Assembly (NCBI RefSeq): GCF_021513215.1
Contig: NZ_CP090975.1
Span: 427,501-491,500 of the forward strand
DNA length: 64,000 nucleotides
Direction of reading: 5' to 3'
Source: Suttonella sp. R2A3
Lineage (GTDB): Bacteria > Pseudomonadota > Gammaproteobacteria > Cardiobacteriales > Cardiobacteriaceae
Numbering within the stretch: position 1 is the first letter of the stretch; each line of letters begins with the position of its first letter. The notes below the pieces were generated by a model, which saw nothing but the letters and a program-made list of their open reading frames with translations, had not been told where the DNA came from and made no database searches. Below, piece by piece: positions 26,030 through 35,649 of the stretch. A program made the translations under genes and the position numbers.

Positions 26030-26145
26030 TAATTTCCCAACTTCTACCTGGCTTTCGGACAAAACCTGTTTTAAAGCGCTTACATTAATCCCTATTTAAG
26101 AACGCTCAAGAATTCCCTTAAGCGATCCGCTTTGTGTCGTTTATA

Positions 26146-26154
26146 TGCTAAAAT
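26146..26154 (+). promoter_or_regulatory. Extended -10 element upstream of purL
   Basis: TG-C-TAAAAT at 26146-26154, 32 bases before the chosen purL start. The -35 region is poor. No PurR-like operator is recognised near it. Confidence 0.35.
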
Positions 26155-26185
26155 TGAGCGGTTTTTTAACTGTGGAATTCTCCTT

Positions 26186-29100
26186 ATGCCTCATCGTCTG
26201 TTTATCGCTAAACGTCCAGCCTTTCAGCGACAAGCTGCACACCTTGAACGCCTCAAAGAGCAGCTCAATATCCCGAGTTTATTGTCTTGGCAAAGTGTGG
26301 CGATTTACGATATCCATCATTGTCCTGAGGCGTTATTAGAGCGCGCACAGTCAAAGGTATTTGCTGATCCAGTCAGCGATGAAGTATTAGATAAATTACC
26401 AGAAAGCGACTTTACGCTGGTTGTTGAACCTCTGCCAGGACAGTTTGATCAACGCGCTGATTCGGCAGAACAATGCCTGCGTCTGATTGATTCAGACTTC
26501 GCAGACACCGTTGTCACCAGCGCTGTGGCTTATTTATTTACTGGCGCCCTTAATGACGATGAGCGCGAGCGGTTACGCAACCATTTCATCAACCCGATTG
26601 AGAGCCGCGAAAAAGATTTATCGGTTTGGGAGTTACCTGAACCACATGAACCTGCGCCTGTGCCTCGCTATGAAGACTTTAACGCCCTAGACGATACCGC
26701 ATTACTCGCTTGGCATGAAGCACACGGCCTCGCAATGACTCCAGCCGATCTTGCCTTAGTACAAGACTATTTCCGTGAACAAGGTCGAGCGCCAAGTGAA
26801 ACAGAAATCCGCGTACTCGATACCTATTGGTCGGATCACTGCCGCCACACAACCTTCACCACACGGATTGAATCACTCGAGTTCCCTGCAGGTGATTTTG
26901 GCAATCACCTGCGCCAGGAATGGTCACGCTACCAGGATCAACGCCAACACGTTTATGGCACAAAGGCAGAATCTCGAGGCGATAGCCTGATGGATTTAGC
27001 CACCATTGATGCGAAATATTTACGCCAGCTTGGCAAAATCGATGACGTTGAATTTTCTGCTGAAGTGAACGCCTGTTCGGTCTTTGTTGACGTTGATGAA
27101 GATGGTCAGCAAAGCAAGTGGCTATTGCAGTTTAAAAACGAAACCCATAACCACCCGACCGAAATTGAACCCTATGGTGGTGCGGCAACCTGTATTGGTG
27201 GGGCCATTCGTGATCCACTTTCAGGTCGTGCTTTTGTCTATCAAGCATTGCGCCTATCCGGCAGCGCTGACCCACGTGAGCCGATTGGTAAAACCTTACC
27301 CGGAAAATTACCACAAAGTGTGATCGCTGAAGGATCAGCCGCAGGTGCCTCATCGTATGGTAACCAGATTGGTCTGGCTACCGGACAAGTGGTCGAGCTT
27401 TACCATCCTGGTTATAAAGCCAAACATATGGAGGTCGGCGCGGTGGTGGCCGCAACTCCAGCCGATCATGTGGTTCGTGAAGAACCCCAAGCCGGTGATG
27501 TTGTGCTATTACTAGGTGGCGCAACCGGCCGTGATGGTTGTGGTGGTGCCACTGGTTCATCACGCGCACAACATGGTGAATCCCTCAGCGAAAGTGCCGC
27601 GGAAGTACAAAAAGGCAACCCACCTGAAGAACGCAAATTACAGCGCCTATTCCGCAAAAAAGCTTTCGCCCGTCATATCAAACGCTGTAATGATTTTGGC
27701 GCTGGTGGTGTTGCCGTAGCCATTGGTGAGCTTGCCGATGGACTCTCAATCGATCTAGACCAATTACCGGTAAAATACCAAGGCCTGTCAGGCACAGAAT
27801 TAGCGATCTCTGAATCGCAAGAGCGAATGGCAGTAGTTGTTAACCCGCAACACGTGGCAACGATGCAAGCGCTAGCGGCCGAAGAAAACCTAACTGCTAC
27901 CCATATTGCCGATATTACCGACGATGACACCTTGACCATGCGCTGGCGTGGTGAAGTGATTGTATCGCTGAAGCGTGCCTTTTTAGATACCGCTGGTGCT
28001 GATTTGAGCCAAAGCGTCGTACGTCTGCCGGATATCAATCAAAATGAATCGCCACTCGCGAGTGATCAGTCAGATAATGATTGGTCAGAGACCCTTAAAA
28101 CGCAGCTTGCGAGCCTTGAATTTGCCGATCAACGCGGTCTTGGCGATCGTTTTGATCATAGCGTCGGTGCAGCAGGCGTATTATTACCTTATGGCGGTTA
28201 TAGCCAACGCACCCCGGCTGAAGCTTCAGTGTATATGTTACCCACTGAGGGACAAACCCATACCGCCTCTATCCTTGCCTACGGATTTAATCCCAACCTG
28301 AGCGCATGGAGCCCGTATCATGGTGGCGTTTACGCGGTTATTGAAGCAACCGCACGTTTGGTGGCTTGTGGTGGAGATGCGAACAAGGCGCACTTTTCTT
28401 TACAAGAATATTTCCGTCGCTTAGGCGATAACCCAGAATATTGGGGACTGCCATATGCGGCCTTATTAGGCGCACACTACGCCCTATCGCGCTTGGAACG
28501 CGCAGCAATTGGCGGCAAAGACTCGATGAGCGGCAGCTTTAATGATTTGCATGTCCCACCAACATTAATCGCTTTTGCTGTGAGCACAGTAGACACACGC
28601 CAGGTGATTAGCCCCGAATTTAAAGCAGCCGGCCACCAACTCTATTGGTTACGTTGTCCACAAAATGCGCTAGGCCTCCCAGATATGGATGCGTTTATCG
28701 CCAATAATCAATTTATTCATGAAGCGATCAATGAAGGACTGATCCAAAGCATTCGTAGCGTGCGCCATGGTGGCATCATGCAAGCACTTTATGAGAGTGC
28801 ATTGGGCAACCGTATTGGCGTTGAAATTGAACAACTCGATGATTTATTTGGCCCAGAATACGGCGGTTATTTAATTAGTGCTGAAGGCGGATTAGGTATT
28901 GCGCCGAACCTCTTTAATATTGGTTATACGGTTGACGAAGCAACGCTCTCGATTAACGGGGTGAGCGAAGACATTGATACGCTGCATGAAATCGCAGAAA
29001 ATGTGCTTGAATCGGTTTACCCACTCAACCCAAGCCAACCAACACGTAGTGGCCCTGTAGCGCTCGCAAGCGCCGAGCAATCGATTAACCATCAGGCACC

Positions 29101-29905
29101 ACACACTGCTAAACCGCGTGTATGTTTACCGGTATTCCCAGGGATTAACAGCGAACTCGACACTGCGCGCGCTTTCCAACGCGCCGGGGGCATTGTCGAA
29201 GAAACACTTATCTGCAACCGTAACCGCAGCGATATTGAGCACTCACTCACCGCACTGGTCGATAACCTCAATAACAGCCAGATTATGGCACTTAGCGGTG
29301 GATTTAGCGCCGGTGACGAGCCTGATGGTTCAGGTAAATTTATTGTCGCTGTTCTATCAAACCCCCAAATTGCGGATGCTGTTGCGGCATTTTTAGAGCG
29401 TGGCGGGCTAATTTTAGGGATTTGTAACGGCTTTCAGGCGCTGATTAAATCTGGCTTATTGCCACACGGCATCATTCGTACCCCTGAACCTGGCGATCCG
29501 ACGCTAACGCACAACCTGATTGATCGTCATATTGCCCGAGTCGCGAGCACAGTGGTTGCAAACAACCATAGTCCGTGGCTGGCTGATTTTAAGGTTGGCG
29601 AGATTCATGATGTCGCATTTTCCCATGGTGAAGGCCGCTTTGTTGCTAATGATCAGGTTATTTTGCAATTAGTGCGCAATGGGCAAATTGCCACCCAATA
29701 CGCCCATCCGTTTACCGGTGAACCATCATTAGAGCCTAGATACAACCCTAATGGCTCCGACTATGCAGTTGAAGGCATCACCAGCCCATGTGGGCAAATT
29801 TACGGCAAAATGGGCCATAGCGAGCGTCATCAGTTGCATGGACAGCAGAACTATCCTGACTTCAGAGCGCAAGATATTTTCCGCGCCGGTATTCGTGCGT
29901 TTTAA
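26186..29905 (+). CDS. purL: Phosphoribosylformylglycinamidine synthase
   Basis: Large single-chain FGAM synthase of 1239 residues (proteobacterial type, about 1290 in E. coli). It converts FGAR, glutamine and ATP to FGAM in purine synthesis. The synthetase half contains DTYWSDHCRHTTF (about 211-223), FKNETHNHPTEIEPYGGAATC and GGATGRDGCGGATGSS; the C-terminal amidotransferase has the Cys in LGICNGFQAL and HGEGRF. I take the ATG at 26186; an ATG 54 bases earlier would add residues unlike the family and overlap the promoter-like element. First gene of a pur group with purC and purM. Confidence 0.96.
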   Translation: MPHRLFIAKRPAFQRQAAHLERLKEQLNIPSLLSWQSVAIYDIHHCPEALLERAQSKVFADPVSDEVLDKLPESDFTLVVEPLPGQFDQRADSAEQCLRLIDSDFADTVVTSAVAYLFTGALNDDERERLRNHFINPIESREKDLSVWELPEPHEPAPVPRYEDFNALDDTALLAWHEAHGLAMTPADLALVQDYFREQGRAPSETEIRVLDTYWSDHCRHTTFTTRIESLEFPAGDFGNHLRQEWSRYQDQRQHVYGTKAESRGDSLMDLATIDAKYLRQLGKIDDVEFSAEVNACSVFVDVDEDGQQSKWLLQFKNETHNHPTEIEPYGGAATCIGGAIRDPLSGRAFVYQALRLSGSADPREPIGKTLPGKLPQSVIAEGSAAGASSYGNQIGLATGQVVELYHPGYKAKHMEVGAVVAATPADHVVREEPQAGDVVLLLGGATGRDGCGGATGSSRAQHGESLSESAAEVQKGNPPEERKLQRLFRKKAFARHIKRCNDFGAGGVAVAIGELADGLSIDLDQLPVKYQGLSGTELAISESQERMAVVVNPQHVATMQALAAEENLTATHIADITDDDTLTMRWRGEVIVSLKRAFLDTAGADLSQSVVRLPDINQNESPLASDQSDNDWSETLKTQLASLEFADQRGLGDRFDHSVGAAGVLLPYGGYSQRTPAEASVYMLPTEGQTHTASILAYGFNPNLSAWSPYHGGVYAVIEATARLVACGGDANKAHFSLQEYFRRLGDNPEYWGLPYAALLGAHYALSRLERAAIGGKDSMSGSFNDLHVPPTLIAFAVSTVDTRQVISPEFKAAGHQLYWLRCPQNALGLPDMDAFIANNQFIHEAINEGLIQSIRSVRHGGIMQALYESALGNRIGVEIEQLDDLFGPEYGGYLISAEGGLGIAPNLFNIGYTVDEATLSINGVSEDIDTLHEIAENVLESVYPLNPSQPTRSGPVALASAEQSINHQAPHTAKPRVCLPVFPGINSELDTARAFQRAGGIVEETLICNRNRSDIEHSLTALVDNLNNSQIMALSGGFSAGDEPDGSGKFIVAVLSNPQIADAVAAFLERGGLILGICNGFQALIKSGLLPHGIIRTPEPGDPTLTHNLIDRHIARVASTVVANNHSPWLADFKVGEIHDVAFSHGEGRFVANDQVILQLVRNGQIATQYAHPFTGEPSLEPRYNPNGSDYAVEGITSPCGQIYGKMGHSERHQLHGQQNYPDFRAQDIFRAGIRAF

Positions 29906-29921
29906 CCTAGGACGACAGATC

Positions 29922-30008
29922 ATGCGCACACACCTTGACAATTCACATAAAGACGTAGATAAGATACGCGCCCTATTGATGACAATTTTCTATGGACTGA
30001 ACGAATGA
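29922..30008 (+). CDS. Possible 28-residue leader peptide before the exchanger
   Basis: A short frame from ATG 29922, with AGGA at 29909-29912, ends in TGA at 30006-30008. That stop overlaps the ATG of the exchanger gene in an ATGA. The exchanger start has no clear ribosome site of its own, so translation could depend on this short frame. The peptide is polar then hydrophobic (ALLMTIFYGLNE). No homology can be claimed; it could be chance. Confidence 0.3.
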   Translation: MRTHLDNSHKDVDKIRALLMTIFYGLNE

Positions 30009-30973
30009 TACCATTTTCTGTTATTGCCATTATCATTGGCCTATTGGCGCTCATTTGGAGCGCCGATTACTTTATAGACGGCGCTGCTGGTTTAGCCAGA
30101 CAATATGGTATGCCGCCACTGCTGGTTGGTATGGTGATCATTGGTTTTGGCACCTCAGCACCAGAAATGGTCGTCTCAGCGTTTGCCGCCTGGCAAGGGA
30201 CCCCAGGGCTGGCCCTAGGTAACGCCTACGGCTCTAATATCGCCAATATTGGCTTGATTATTGGCGTCACCGCGCTGCTTATGCCGATTGCCGTACATTC
30301 ACAGGTATTGAAAAAAGAATTCCCTATCCTACTAGCGGTCACAGGACTTGCCGCGTGGCAGGTATCAGATGCCAGCATCACACGCTTAGAAGCTTGGGGG
30401 TTGCTTGCGGTATTTTTTGCCTTAATGGCTTGGACCATCTATCAAGGCATGCGCCACCCCAACGATTATGATCGTGATGATTCACCAAAGCTGCCTGTTC
30501 GGCGCGCGTGGATGATGACGGTTGTTGGCTTGCTCGTTCTAATGGCTGCCTCGCGAGGCATGGTTTGGGGTGCTGCAAATATCGCCAGCCACTTTGGCGT
30601 CGATGATTTACTGATTGGCCTAACCGTTTTTGCCGTCGGCACTTCGCTCCCTGAGCTTGCTTCCACCCTCACCGCGGTGCGTAAAAATCAGCCGGATATC
30701 GCCATCGGCAACATCATTGGTTCCAATTTATTTAACACCCTCGCCGTGGTTGGTATCGCCGGGATTATCCATCCAATGGACGTCTCACCGGCCATTTTTA
30801 CCCGAGATATGCCGGTGATGGCGGCGATGACGGTTATTTTAATGCTGATGGGCTTACAGCTCTCACGCCGTCGCGGCGGTCGTATCAATCGAGTCGAAGG
30901 TGCACTGTTGCTTTGTGCATTTATCGCCTACAATGCCTATCTCATCCACACCATCTTGCCTGCTTCAATTTAA
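30005..30973 (+). CDS. yrbG: Calcium/sodium antiporter, YrbG family
   Basis: Cation/calcium exchanger of 322 residues made of two inverted repeats. The alpha motifs are GFGTSAPEMVVSAFAA with GNAYGSNIANIG (about 48-85) and AVGTSLPELASTLTA with GNIIGSNLFNTLA (about 203-248); the acidic residues in the SAPE and LPEL signatures coordinate the cation. Ten membrane segments are expected. It sits between purL and purC, an unusual place for a transporter, with purC following after 10 bases. Confidence 0.93.
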   Translation: MIPFSVIAIIIGLLALIWSADYFIDGAAGLARQYGMPPLLVGMVIIGFGTSAPEMVVSAFAAWQGTPGLALGNAYGSNIANIGLIIGVTALLMPIAVHSQVLKKEFPILLAVTGLAAWQVSDASITRLEAWGLLAVFFALMAWTIYQGMRHPNDYDRDDSPKLPVRRAWMMTVVGLLVLMAASRGMVWGAANIASHFGVDDLLIGLTVFAVGTSLPELASTLTAVRKNQPDIAIGNIIGSNLFNTLAVVGIAGIIHPMDVSPAIFTRDMPVMAAMTVILMLMGLQLSRRRGGRINRVEGALLLCAFIAYNAYLIHTILPASI

Positions 30974-30983
30974 GGAACGCCCC

Positions 30984-31706
30984 ATGGACAAAAAAGACTT
31001 ACTCTACACCGGCAAAGCCAAAGCCGTTTACAGCACAGATGATCCGAATTTAGTGATCATTCATTACAACGATGACGCGACTGCGGGTAATGGTGAAAAA
31101 CATGATGTTATTGACAATAAAGGGATTCTGAATAACCAAATTACCACCATCATTTACCAAGCCTTAAACGAAGCGGGCATTGCCACCCACTACCGCGAAA
31201 CCCTTAACGAGCGTGAACAACTCTGTGAAAAAGTCGAGATCATTCCGCTGGAAGTGATTGTGCGTAATCGAATTGCCGGCTCGATGGCCAAACGCTTAGG
31301 TATTGAAGAAGGCACACTGCCACCCAATGTGATTTATGAGCTGTGTTATAAAAATGACGCCCTCGGCGATCCGCTGATTAACGACGATCACGCAGTTACC
31401 TTGGGTGCAGCAAGTTATGAGGAACTTGATGTCGTCTATGAAATGACGGACAAAATCAACCAAACACTTGATAACCTGTTCGCTGATTGCAGCATCATCT
31501 TGGTCGATTTCAAAATTGAATTTGGCCGCAACGCGCAAGGCAATATCGTCTTAGCCGATGAAATTTCTCCTGATACCTGTCGCCTGTGGGATGCTGATAC
31601 CCAAGAGAAACTCGATAAAGACCGCTTCCGCCGTGACTTGGGCGGGCTCACCAATGCCTATCAAGATGTGCTGGAACGTTTACAGGCATGGAGTGAGATG
31701 GCATGA
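30984..31706 (+). CDS. purC: Phosphoribosylaminoimidazole-succinocarboxamide synthase
   Basis: SAICAR synthetase of 240 residues, the standard bacterial length. LLYTGKAKAVYSTDDP at the start, IPLEVIVRNRIAGSMAKRLGIEEG (about 88-111) and IVLADEISPDTCRLWD (about 190-205) are the family blocks. It joins CAIR with aspartate using ATP. AAGGA at 30972-30976 selects the ATG at 30984, although the frame is open 84 bases upstream. Overlaps purM by ATGA. Confidence 0.96.
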   Translation: MDKKDLLYTGKAKAVYSTDDPNLVIIHYNDDATAGNGEKHDVIDNKGILNNQITTIIYQALNEAGIATHYRETLNEREQLCEKVEIIPLEVIVRNRIAGSMAKRLGIEEGTLPPNVIYELCYKNDALGDPLINDDHAVTLGAASYEELDVVYEMTDKINQTLDNLFADCSIILVDFKIEFGRNAQGNIVLADEISPDTCRLWDADTQEKLDKDRFRRDLGGLTNAYQDVLERLQAWSEMA

Positions 31707-32701
31707 GTCAGATTGATTACAAATCCAGCGGGGTTGATAAAGAAGCTGGCTACGATACCGTGCGTCGCATCAAAGACTTTGCTAAAGCTACCCATAACCC
31801 ACGGGTTTTAGGGCAAATTGGCGCCTTTGGTGCGTTTTATGATTTATCTGGCTACCAACACCCCATTTTGGTTTCCGGGACCGACGGCGTGGGCACCAAG
31901 CTCAAAGTTGCTTTTGCGATGGAGCGCTACGACACCATCGGTATTGATGCGGTGGCGATGTGCGTTAACGATATTCTTTGCCACGGCGCTGCGCCACAAT
32001 TTTTCCTCGATTACCTCGCCTGCGGCAAACTTGAGCCGAGCGTGGCCGCTGATATGGTTAAAGGAATCGCTGAAGGTTGCAGCCAAGCCGGTGCGGCGCT
32101 GATCGGTGGAGAAACTGCTGAAATGCCTGGATTTTACGACGATGGCGAGTACGATGTCGCAGGGTTCTCAGTTGGTGTAGTTGAAAAAGATGCACTGATT
32201 GATGGCAGCCGCGTACAAGCAGGCGATAGCATCATCGGCTTAGCGGCGAGCGGTTTTCACAGTAATGGCTATTCACTGCTACGCAAAATATTTACCGATT
32301 TCACGCAGGAGGTTGAGGGTAAAAGTGTAGGCGAATGGTTACTCACCCCAACACGTATCTATGTTAAGTCAGTACTTAGCGCGTTAAGTAAACACCGTAT
32401 TCATGGCCTGGCTCATATTACTGGTGGTGGATTACCAGAGAACTTGCCACGCGCCTATGGCGCTGGTCTATCCGCACAGATCGATACAGCCAAGCTACCA
32501 ACGCTGCCGTTAATGTCGGCAATTAGTGAACATGTCAGCCGAGAAGAATGCTTTGGTACCTTCAATATGGGTATTGGTTTTGTGTTGATTGTGCCGGCAG
32601 AAGAACGTGATGCGGTGTTAGACACCCTGCGTACTGAAGGTGAGCAGGCAATGCTTATCGGCGAAATGAAGTCCGGTGATGAGCCATTAGTGCTGATCTA
32701 A
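31703..32701 (+). CDS. purM: Phosphoribosylformylglycinamidine cyclo-ligase
   Basis: AIR synthetase of 332 residues (345 in E. coli). Signatures: GTDGVGTKLKVAF (about 52-64), DAVAMCVNDILCHGAAPQFFLDY, GGETAEMPGFY (about 134-144) and HITGGGLPENLPR (about 235-247). It converts FGAM to AIR. Translationally coupled to purC; purN, a frequent neighbour of purM, is not in the window. Confidence 0.96.
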   Translation: MSQIDYKSSGVDKEAGYDTVRRIKDFAKATHNPRVLGQIGAFGAFYDLSGYQHPILVSGTDGVGTKLKVAFAMERYDTIGIDAVAMCVNDILCHGAAPQFFLDYLACGKLEPSVAADMVKGIAEGCSQAGAALIGGETAEMPGFYDDGEYDVAGFSVGVVEKDALIDGSRVQAGDSIIGLAASGFHSNGYSLLRKIFTDFTQEVEGKSVGEWLLTPTRIYVKSVLSALSKHRIHGLAHITGGGLPENLPRAYGAGLSAQIDTAKLPTLPLMSAISEHVSREECFGTFNMGIGFVLIVPAEERDAVLDTLRTEGEQAMLIGEMKSGDEPLVLI

Positions 32702-32712
32702 CCCAAGGGCAA

Positions 32713-32743
32713 GTCAATAAAGTGCCGTTTGGCCTTTATTGAC
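32713..32743. terminator. Shared hairpin between purM and dnaQ
   Basis: A 10-bp perfect stem GTCAATAAAG (32713-32722) and CTTTATTGAC (32734-32743), with GCC-GTTT-GGC continuing the stem inside after one unpaired T. The dnaQ stop codon lies inside the right arm. It sits between convergent genes; no long T run. Confidence 0.55.
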
Positions 32744-33422
32744 GGCCAATCTCAGCGAGAATACGCTGATGCTCAGCCTGTTCGGCCTCACTCACGCTCG
32801 CTATCACCCAAGAGCCTTGATCCTCAGGGATTACCCCAGGCGCCGTAGCCTGGGGGCTTGGGGCTTGCATACTCAAATCCAAACTGTTCTGCCCACCGGT
32901 TAGGCGTAAATACACCTCGGCGAGCAATTCAGCATCAAGTAACGCTCCGTGTAAATCACGACTGCGGTTATCGACATTGTAGCGTTTACACAGGGCATCA
33001 AGATTGTTGCGTTGCCCTGGATGTCGCTCACGCGCAATCTCTAACGAATCGATTAAATGAAAGCGATCAGCTAACGGGCTGCCGCCATCGAGCAGTCGTA
33101 TTTCCTCATCAAAAAAGGCCTGGTCAAAGGCCATATTGTGCGCGATCAGCTCATCAGCGCCGTTCAGATACGCCCACAATTGGCCAGCGATCTCTTTAAA
33201 GCTCGGTTTATCGGCAAGAAATTCATCGGTAATCCCATGCACATTCACCGCTTCCGGATCAACACTGCGATCGGGCTTGAGATAGACATGAAAATGATTA
33301 CCTGTCGGCAAGCGATTCACGAGCTCCACACAGCCAATTTCAATAATACGATGACCTTCGGCAACGTTATGGCCACCTTTATTCATACCGGTGGTTTCGG
33401 TATCGAAAATAATCTGACGCAT
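32736..33422 (-). CDS. dnaQ: DNA polymerase III epsilon subunit (3'-5' exonuclease)
   Basis: DEDDh exonuclease of 228 residues. Exo I has Asp7 and Glu9 (IIFDTETTG), Exo II Asp100 (AHNMAFD), Exo III His158 and Asp163 (HGALLDAEL). A linker (about 178-205) and the short C-terminal tail that binds the alpha subunit follow. It proofreads replication in the PolIII core. Unlike in E. coli, rnhA is not divergent from it here; aspS lies upstream on the same strand. Confidence 0.95.
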   Translation of the reverse strand: MRQIIFDTETTGMNKGGHNVAEGHRIIEIGCVELVNRLPTGNHFHVYLKPDRSVDPEAVNVHGITDEFLADKPSFKEIAGQLWAYLNGADELIAHNMAFDQAFFDEEIRLLDGGSPLADRFHLIDSLEIARERHPGQRNNLDALCKRYNVDNRSRDLHGALLDAELLAEVYLRLTGGQNSLDLSMQAPSPQATAPGVIPEDQGSWVIASVSEAEQAEHQRILAEIGRQ

Positions 33423-33481
33423 GATACGCTCCTTAACCGTTGCCTGAATGTTTCGAAGTCATCGCATTAATAATGGATTAC

Positions 33482-35260
33482 TCACGCCTGCTCTGTGCTT
33501 TGCCGACGGCGAATATGCAGTTCACGAAGCTGCGCGTCGCTGACATCAGCTGGTGCATCAGTGAGCAAGCAATACGCGGTTTGGGTTTTTGGAAACGCCA
33601 TCACATCGCGGATAGATTTCGCACCCGCCATCAGCATAATCAAGCGATCTAAGCCAAAAGCGATCCCACCATGCGGCGGACAGCCGTATTTCAGGGCGTT
33701 CAACAAGAAGCCGAATTTTTCTTGCGCTTCTTCAGCGTCGATGCCTAAGCTCTTAAATACGCGTTGCTGGACGGCTTGGTCGTGAATACGAATCGAGCCA
33801 CCGCCGACTTCTGTGCCATTAAGCACCATGTCATAGGCGCGAGAATTGACCTCACCCGGCTTGGTATCAAGCTCATCAAGGTTATCTGTGCTAGGTGCGG
33901 TAAATGGATGGTGCATTGAGTACCAGCGCTGGGTTTTCTCGTCGTATTCAAACATCGGGAAATCAACCACCCATAATGGCGCCCAATCACAGGTCAGCAT
34001 CTCTAGATCATGACCAACCTTAACCCGTAACGCACCAATAGCATCGTTAACTACAGTCGCTTTATCGGCGCCAAAGAAGATTAAATCGCCATCTTGCGCG
34101 CCAACGCGCTCAACAATCGCGTTAGCCACCTCATCGCCTAAGAATTTAACAATCGGTGACTGCAGACCTGCAGCGCCTTGACTGCGATCGTTGACTTTAA
34201 TATACGCCAGACCTTTCGCGCCATAACGCCCAACGTATTGGGTGTAGGTATCGATTTCTTTACGGGTTAGCTGAGCGCCGTTTGGAATATTAAGCGCCAC
34301 CACGCGACCATCAGCTTGTTTTGCAGGCGCTGCAAAGACCTTGAATTCACAGTCTTTAACCAGATCGTCAATATCTTGCAGTTCCAACGGAATACGTAAA
34401 TCAGGCTTATCAGAGGCAAATCGGCGTATCGCTTCGGCATAAGGCATACGCGGGAACGCATCAAAGCTTACATTCATATGCTCTTTGAACAGACCTTGAA
34501 CCATCTCTTCCATCATCGCCATGAGATCTTCTTCGGCGATAAAAGATGCTTCAATATCGAGCTGGGTGAATTCCGGCTGCCGATCAGCGCGTAAATCCTC
34601 ATCACGGAAACAGCGGACAATCTGGTAATAGCGGTCAAAGCCACTCATCATCAGCATTTGTTTGAACAACTGCGGTGATTGAGGCAAAGCAAAAAACTTA
34701 CCCGGATGCGTACGAGAAGGCACCAAATAATCGCGTGCACCTTCAGGGGTGGCTTTAGTCAGCATCGGGGTTTCGATGTCTAAAAAGCCGTGGTTATCAA
34801 GGTAGCGACGCATGCTCGAAACCACTTTACTACGCAAAATTAAATTCTGCTGCATCTGTGGGCGGCGTAAATCAATGGTACGGTGACGCAGGCGCACTTC
34901 TTCGGAAACATCGTCTTCATCAATTTGGAATGGTGGCGTTTCTGAGCGCGATAAAATCGTGAGTTCTTTTGCGAGTACTTCAATTTTGCCGCTGGCTAAA
35001 TCGGCATTAATCGTGCCTTCAGGACGTGGCCGCACGCGGCCTTCGATGGTTAAGCAGAATTCGTTGCGCACTTGTTCGGCAAGGTTAAAAGCCTCTTCGG
35101 TATCCGGGTCAACCACAACTTGGACTAAACCACTACGGTCGCGTAAATCGATAAAAATGACCCCACCATGGTCGCGGCGGCGGTGTACCCATCCTGAAAT
35201 GCGTACGGTCTCACCGTCAAGTTGTTCGGTAACTTCAGCGCAATAATGCGTTCTATACAT
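33482..35260 (-). CDS. aspS: Aspartyl-tRNA synthetase
   Basis: Class IIb synthetase of 592 residues (E. coli 590). An N-terminal OB fold with [26 protein letters not shown] (about 19-44), motif 2 [20 protein letters not shown] (about 217-236), the bacterial insertion domain and motif 3 [13 protein letters not shown] (about 531-543). The first 8 bases overlap the stop of the small membrane protein gene upstream. Confidence 0.97.
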   Translation of the reverse strand: MYRTHYCAEVTEQLDGETVRISGWVHRRRDHGGVIFIDLRDRSGLVQVVVDPDTEEAFNLAEQVRNEFCLTIEGRVRPRPEGTINADLASGKIEVLAKELTILSRSETPPFQIDEDDVSEEVRLRHRTIDLRRPQMQQNLILRSKVVSSMRRYLDNHGFLDIETPMLTKATPEGARDYLVPSRTHPGKFFALPQSPQLFKQMLMMSGFDRYYQIVRCFRDEDLRADRQPEFTQLDIEASFIAEEDLMAMMEEMVQGLFKEHMNVSFDAFPRMPYAEAIRRFASDKPDLRIPLELQDIDDLVKDCEFKVFAAPAKQADGRVVALNIPNGAQLTRKEIDTYTQYVGRYGAKGLAYIKVNDRSQGAAGLQSPIVKFLGDEVANAIVERVGAQDGDLIFFGADKATVVNDAIGALRVKVGHDLEMLTCDWAPLWVVDFPMFEYDEKTQRWYSMHHPFTAPSTDNLDELDTKPGEVNSRAYDMVLNGTEVGGGSIRIHDQAVQQRVFKSLGIDAEEAQEKFGFLLNALKYGCPPHGGIAFGLDRLIMLMAGAKSIRDVMAFPKTQTAYCLLTDAPADVSDAQLRELHIRRRQSTEQA

Positions 35261-35534
35261 GCTTGTTTATCCTATGAATGATATAACGATATATGCCCAA
35301 AGCGAGCGCTGTCCCACCGATCACGCCGAGAATCTGAGACGTAATGACCAGCGGCAATAGTTCCACTGGGTTGCTAGGATAGAGAAAACGCGGTAGTACA
35401 GCGAGATAATCGCCCCAACCTAAGTAGAGACGCATGATCTCAGGTGCGAACCAATAACTCATGGCCACACCCACCTTGCCACCGATCAAAGCGCCTATCC
35501 CTATCATCAGCATGATGCTTAGAACACGTAACAT
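35253..35534 (-). CDS. Small membrane protein of unknown function, coupled to aspS
   Basis: Protein of 93 residues with likely membrane segments at about 5-28 and 62-82, the first glycine-rich ([16 protein letters not shown]), and an amphipathic middle [21 protein letters not shown]. It overlaps the aspS start by 8 bases. No family recognised; two-helix topology and coupling are the only support. Confidence 0.6.
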   Translation of the reverse strand: MLRVLSIMLMIGIGALIGGKVGVAMSYWFAPEIMRLYLGWGDYLAVLPRFLYPSNPVELLPLVITSQILGVIGGTALALGIYRYIIHRINKHV

Positions 35535-35649
35535 CGTCTTTGATACAAAACAGCGTATTATAACGTCTTTATAGGGATTATTCTATCGAAGACGTGCCAA
35601 TAATTGATTTGTGTTCAACGATTGATTACTGCGATTTTCATGGGTTTAT

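Noticed and set aside
25751-26062. Minus-strand 103-codon frame with a 38-residue repeat
   Set aside because: The period equals the 114-bp DNA repeat and the frame is antisense to tRNA pieces, giving the WWVVKDSNL phrase typical of translated tRNA complements. It is open only because 114 is divisible by three.
26127-26166. CCGCT/AGCGG hairpin with T run as terminator of the tRNA-Lys array
   Set aside because: Only 5 bp with a loop of about 25 bases that contains the purL -10 element. Too weak to call.
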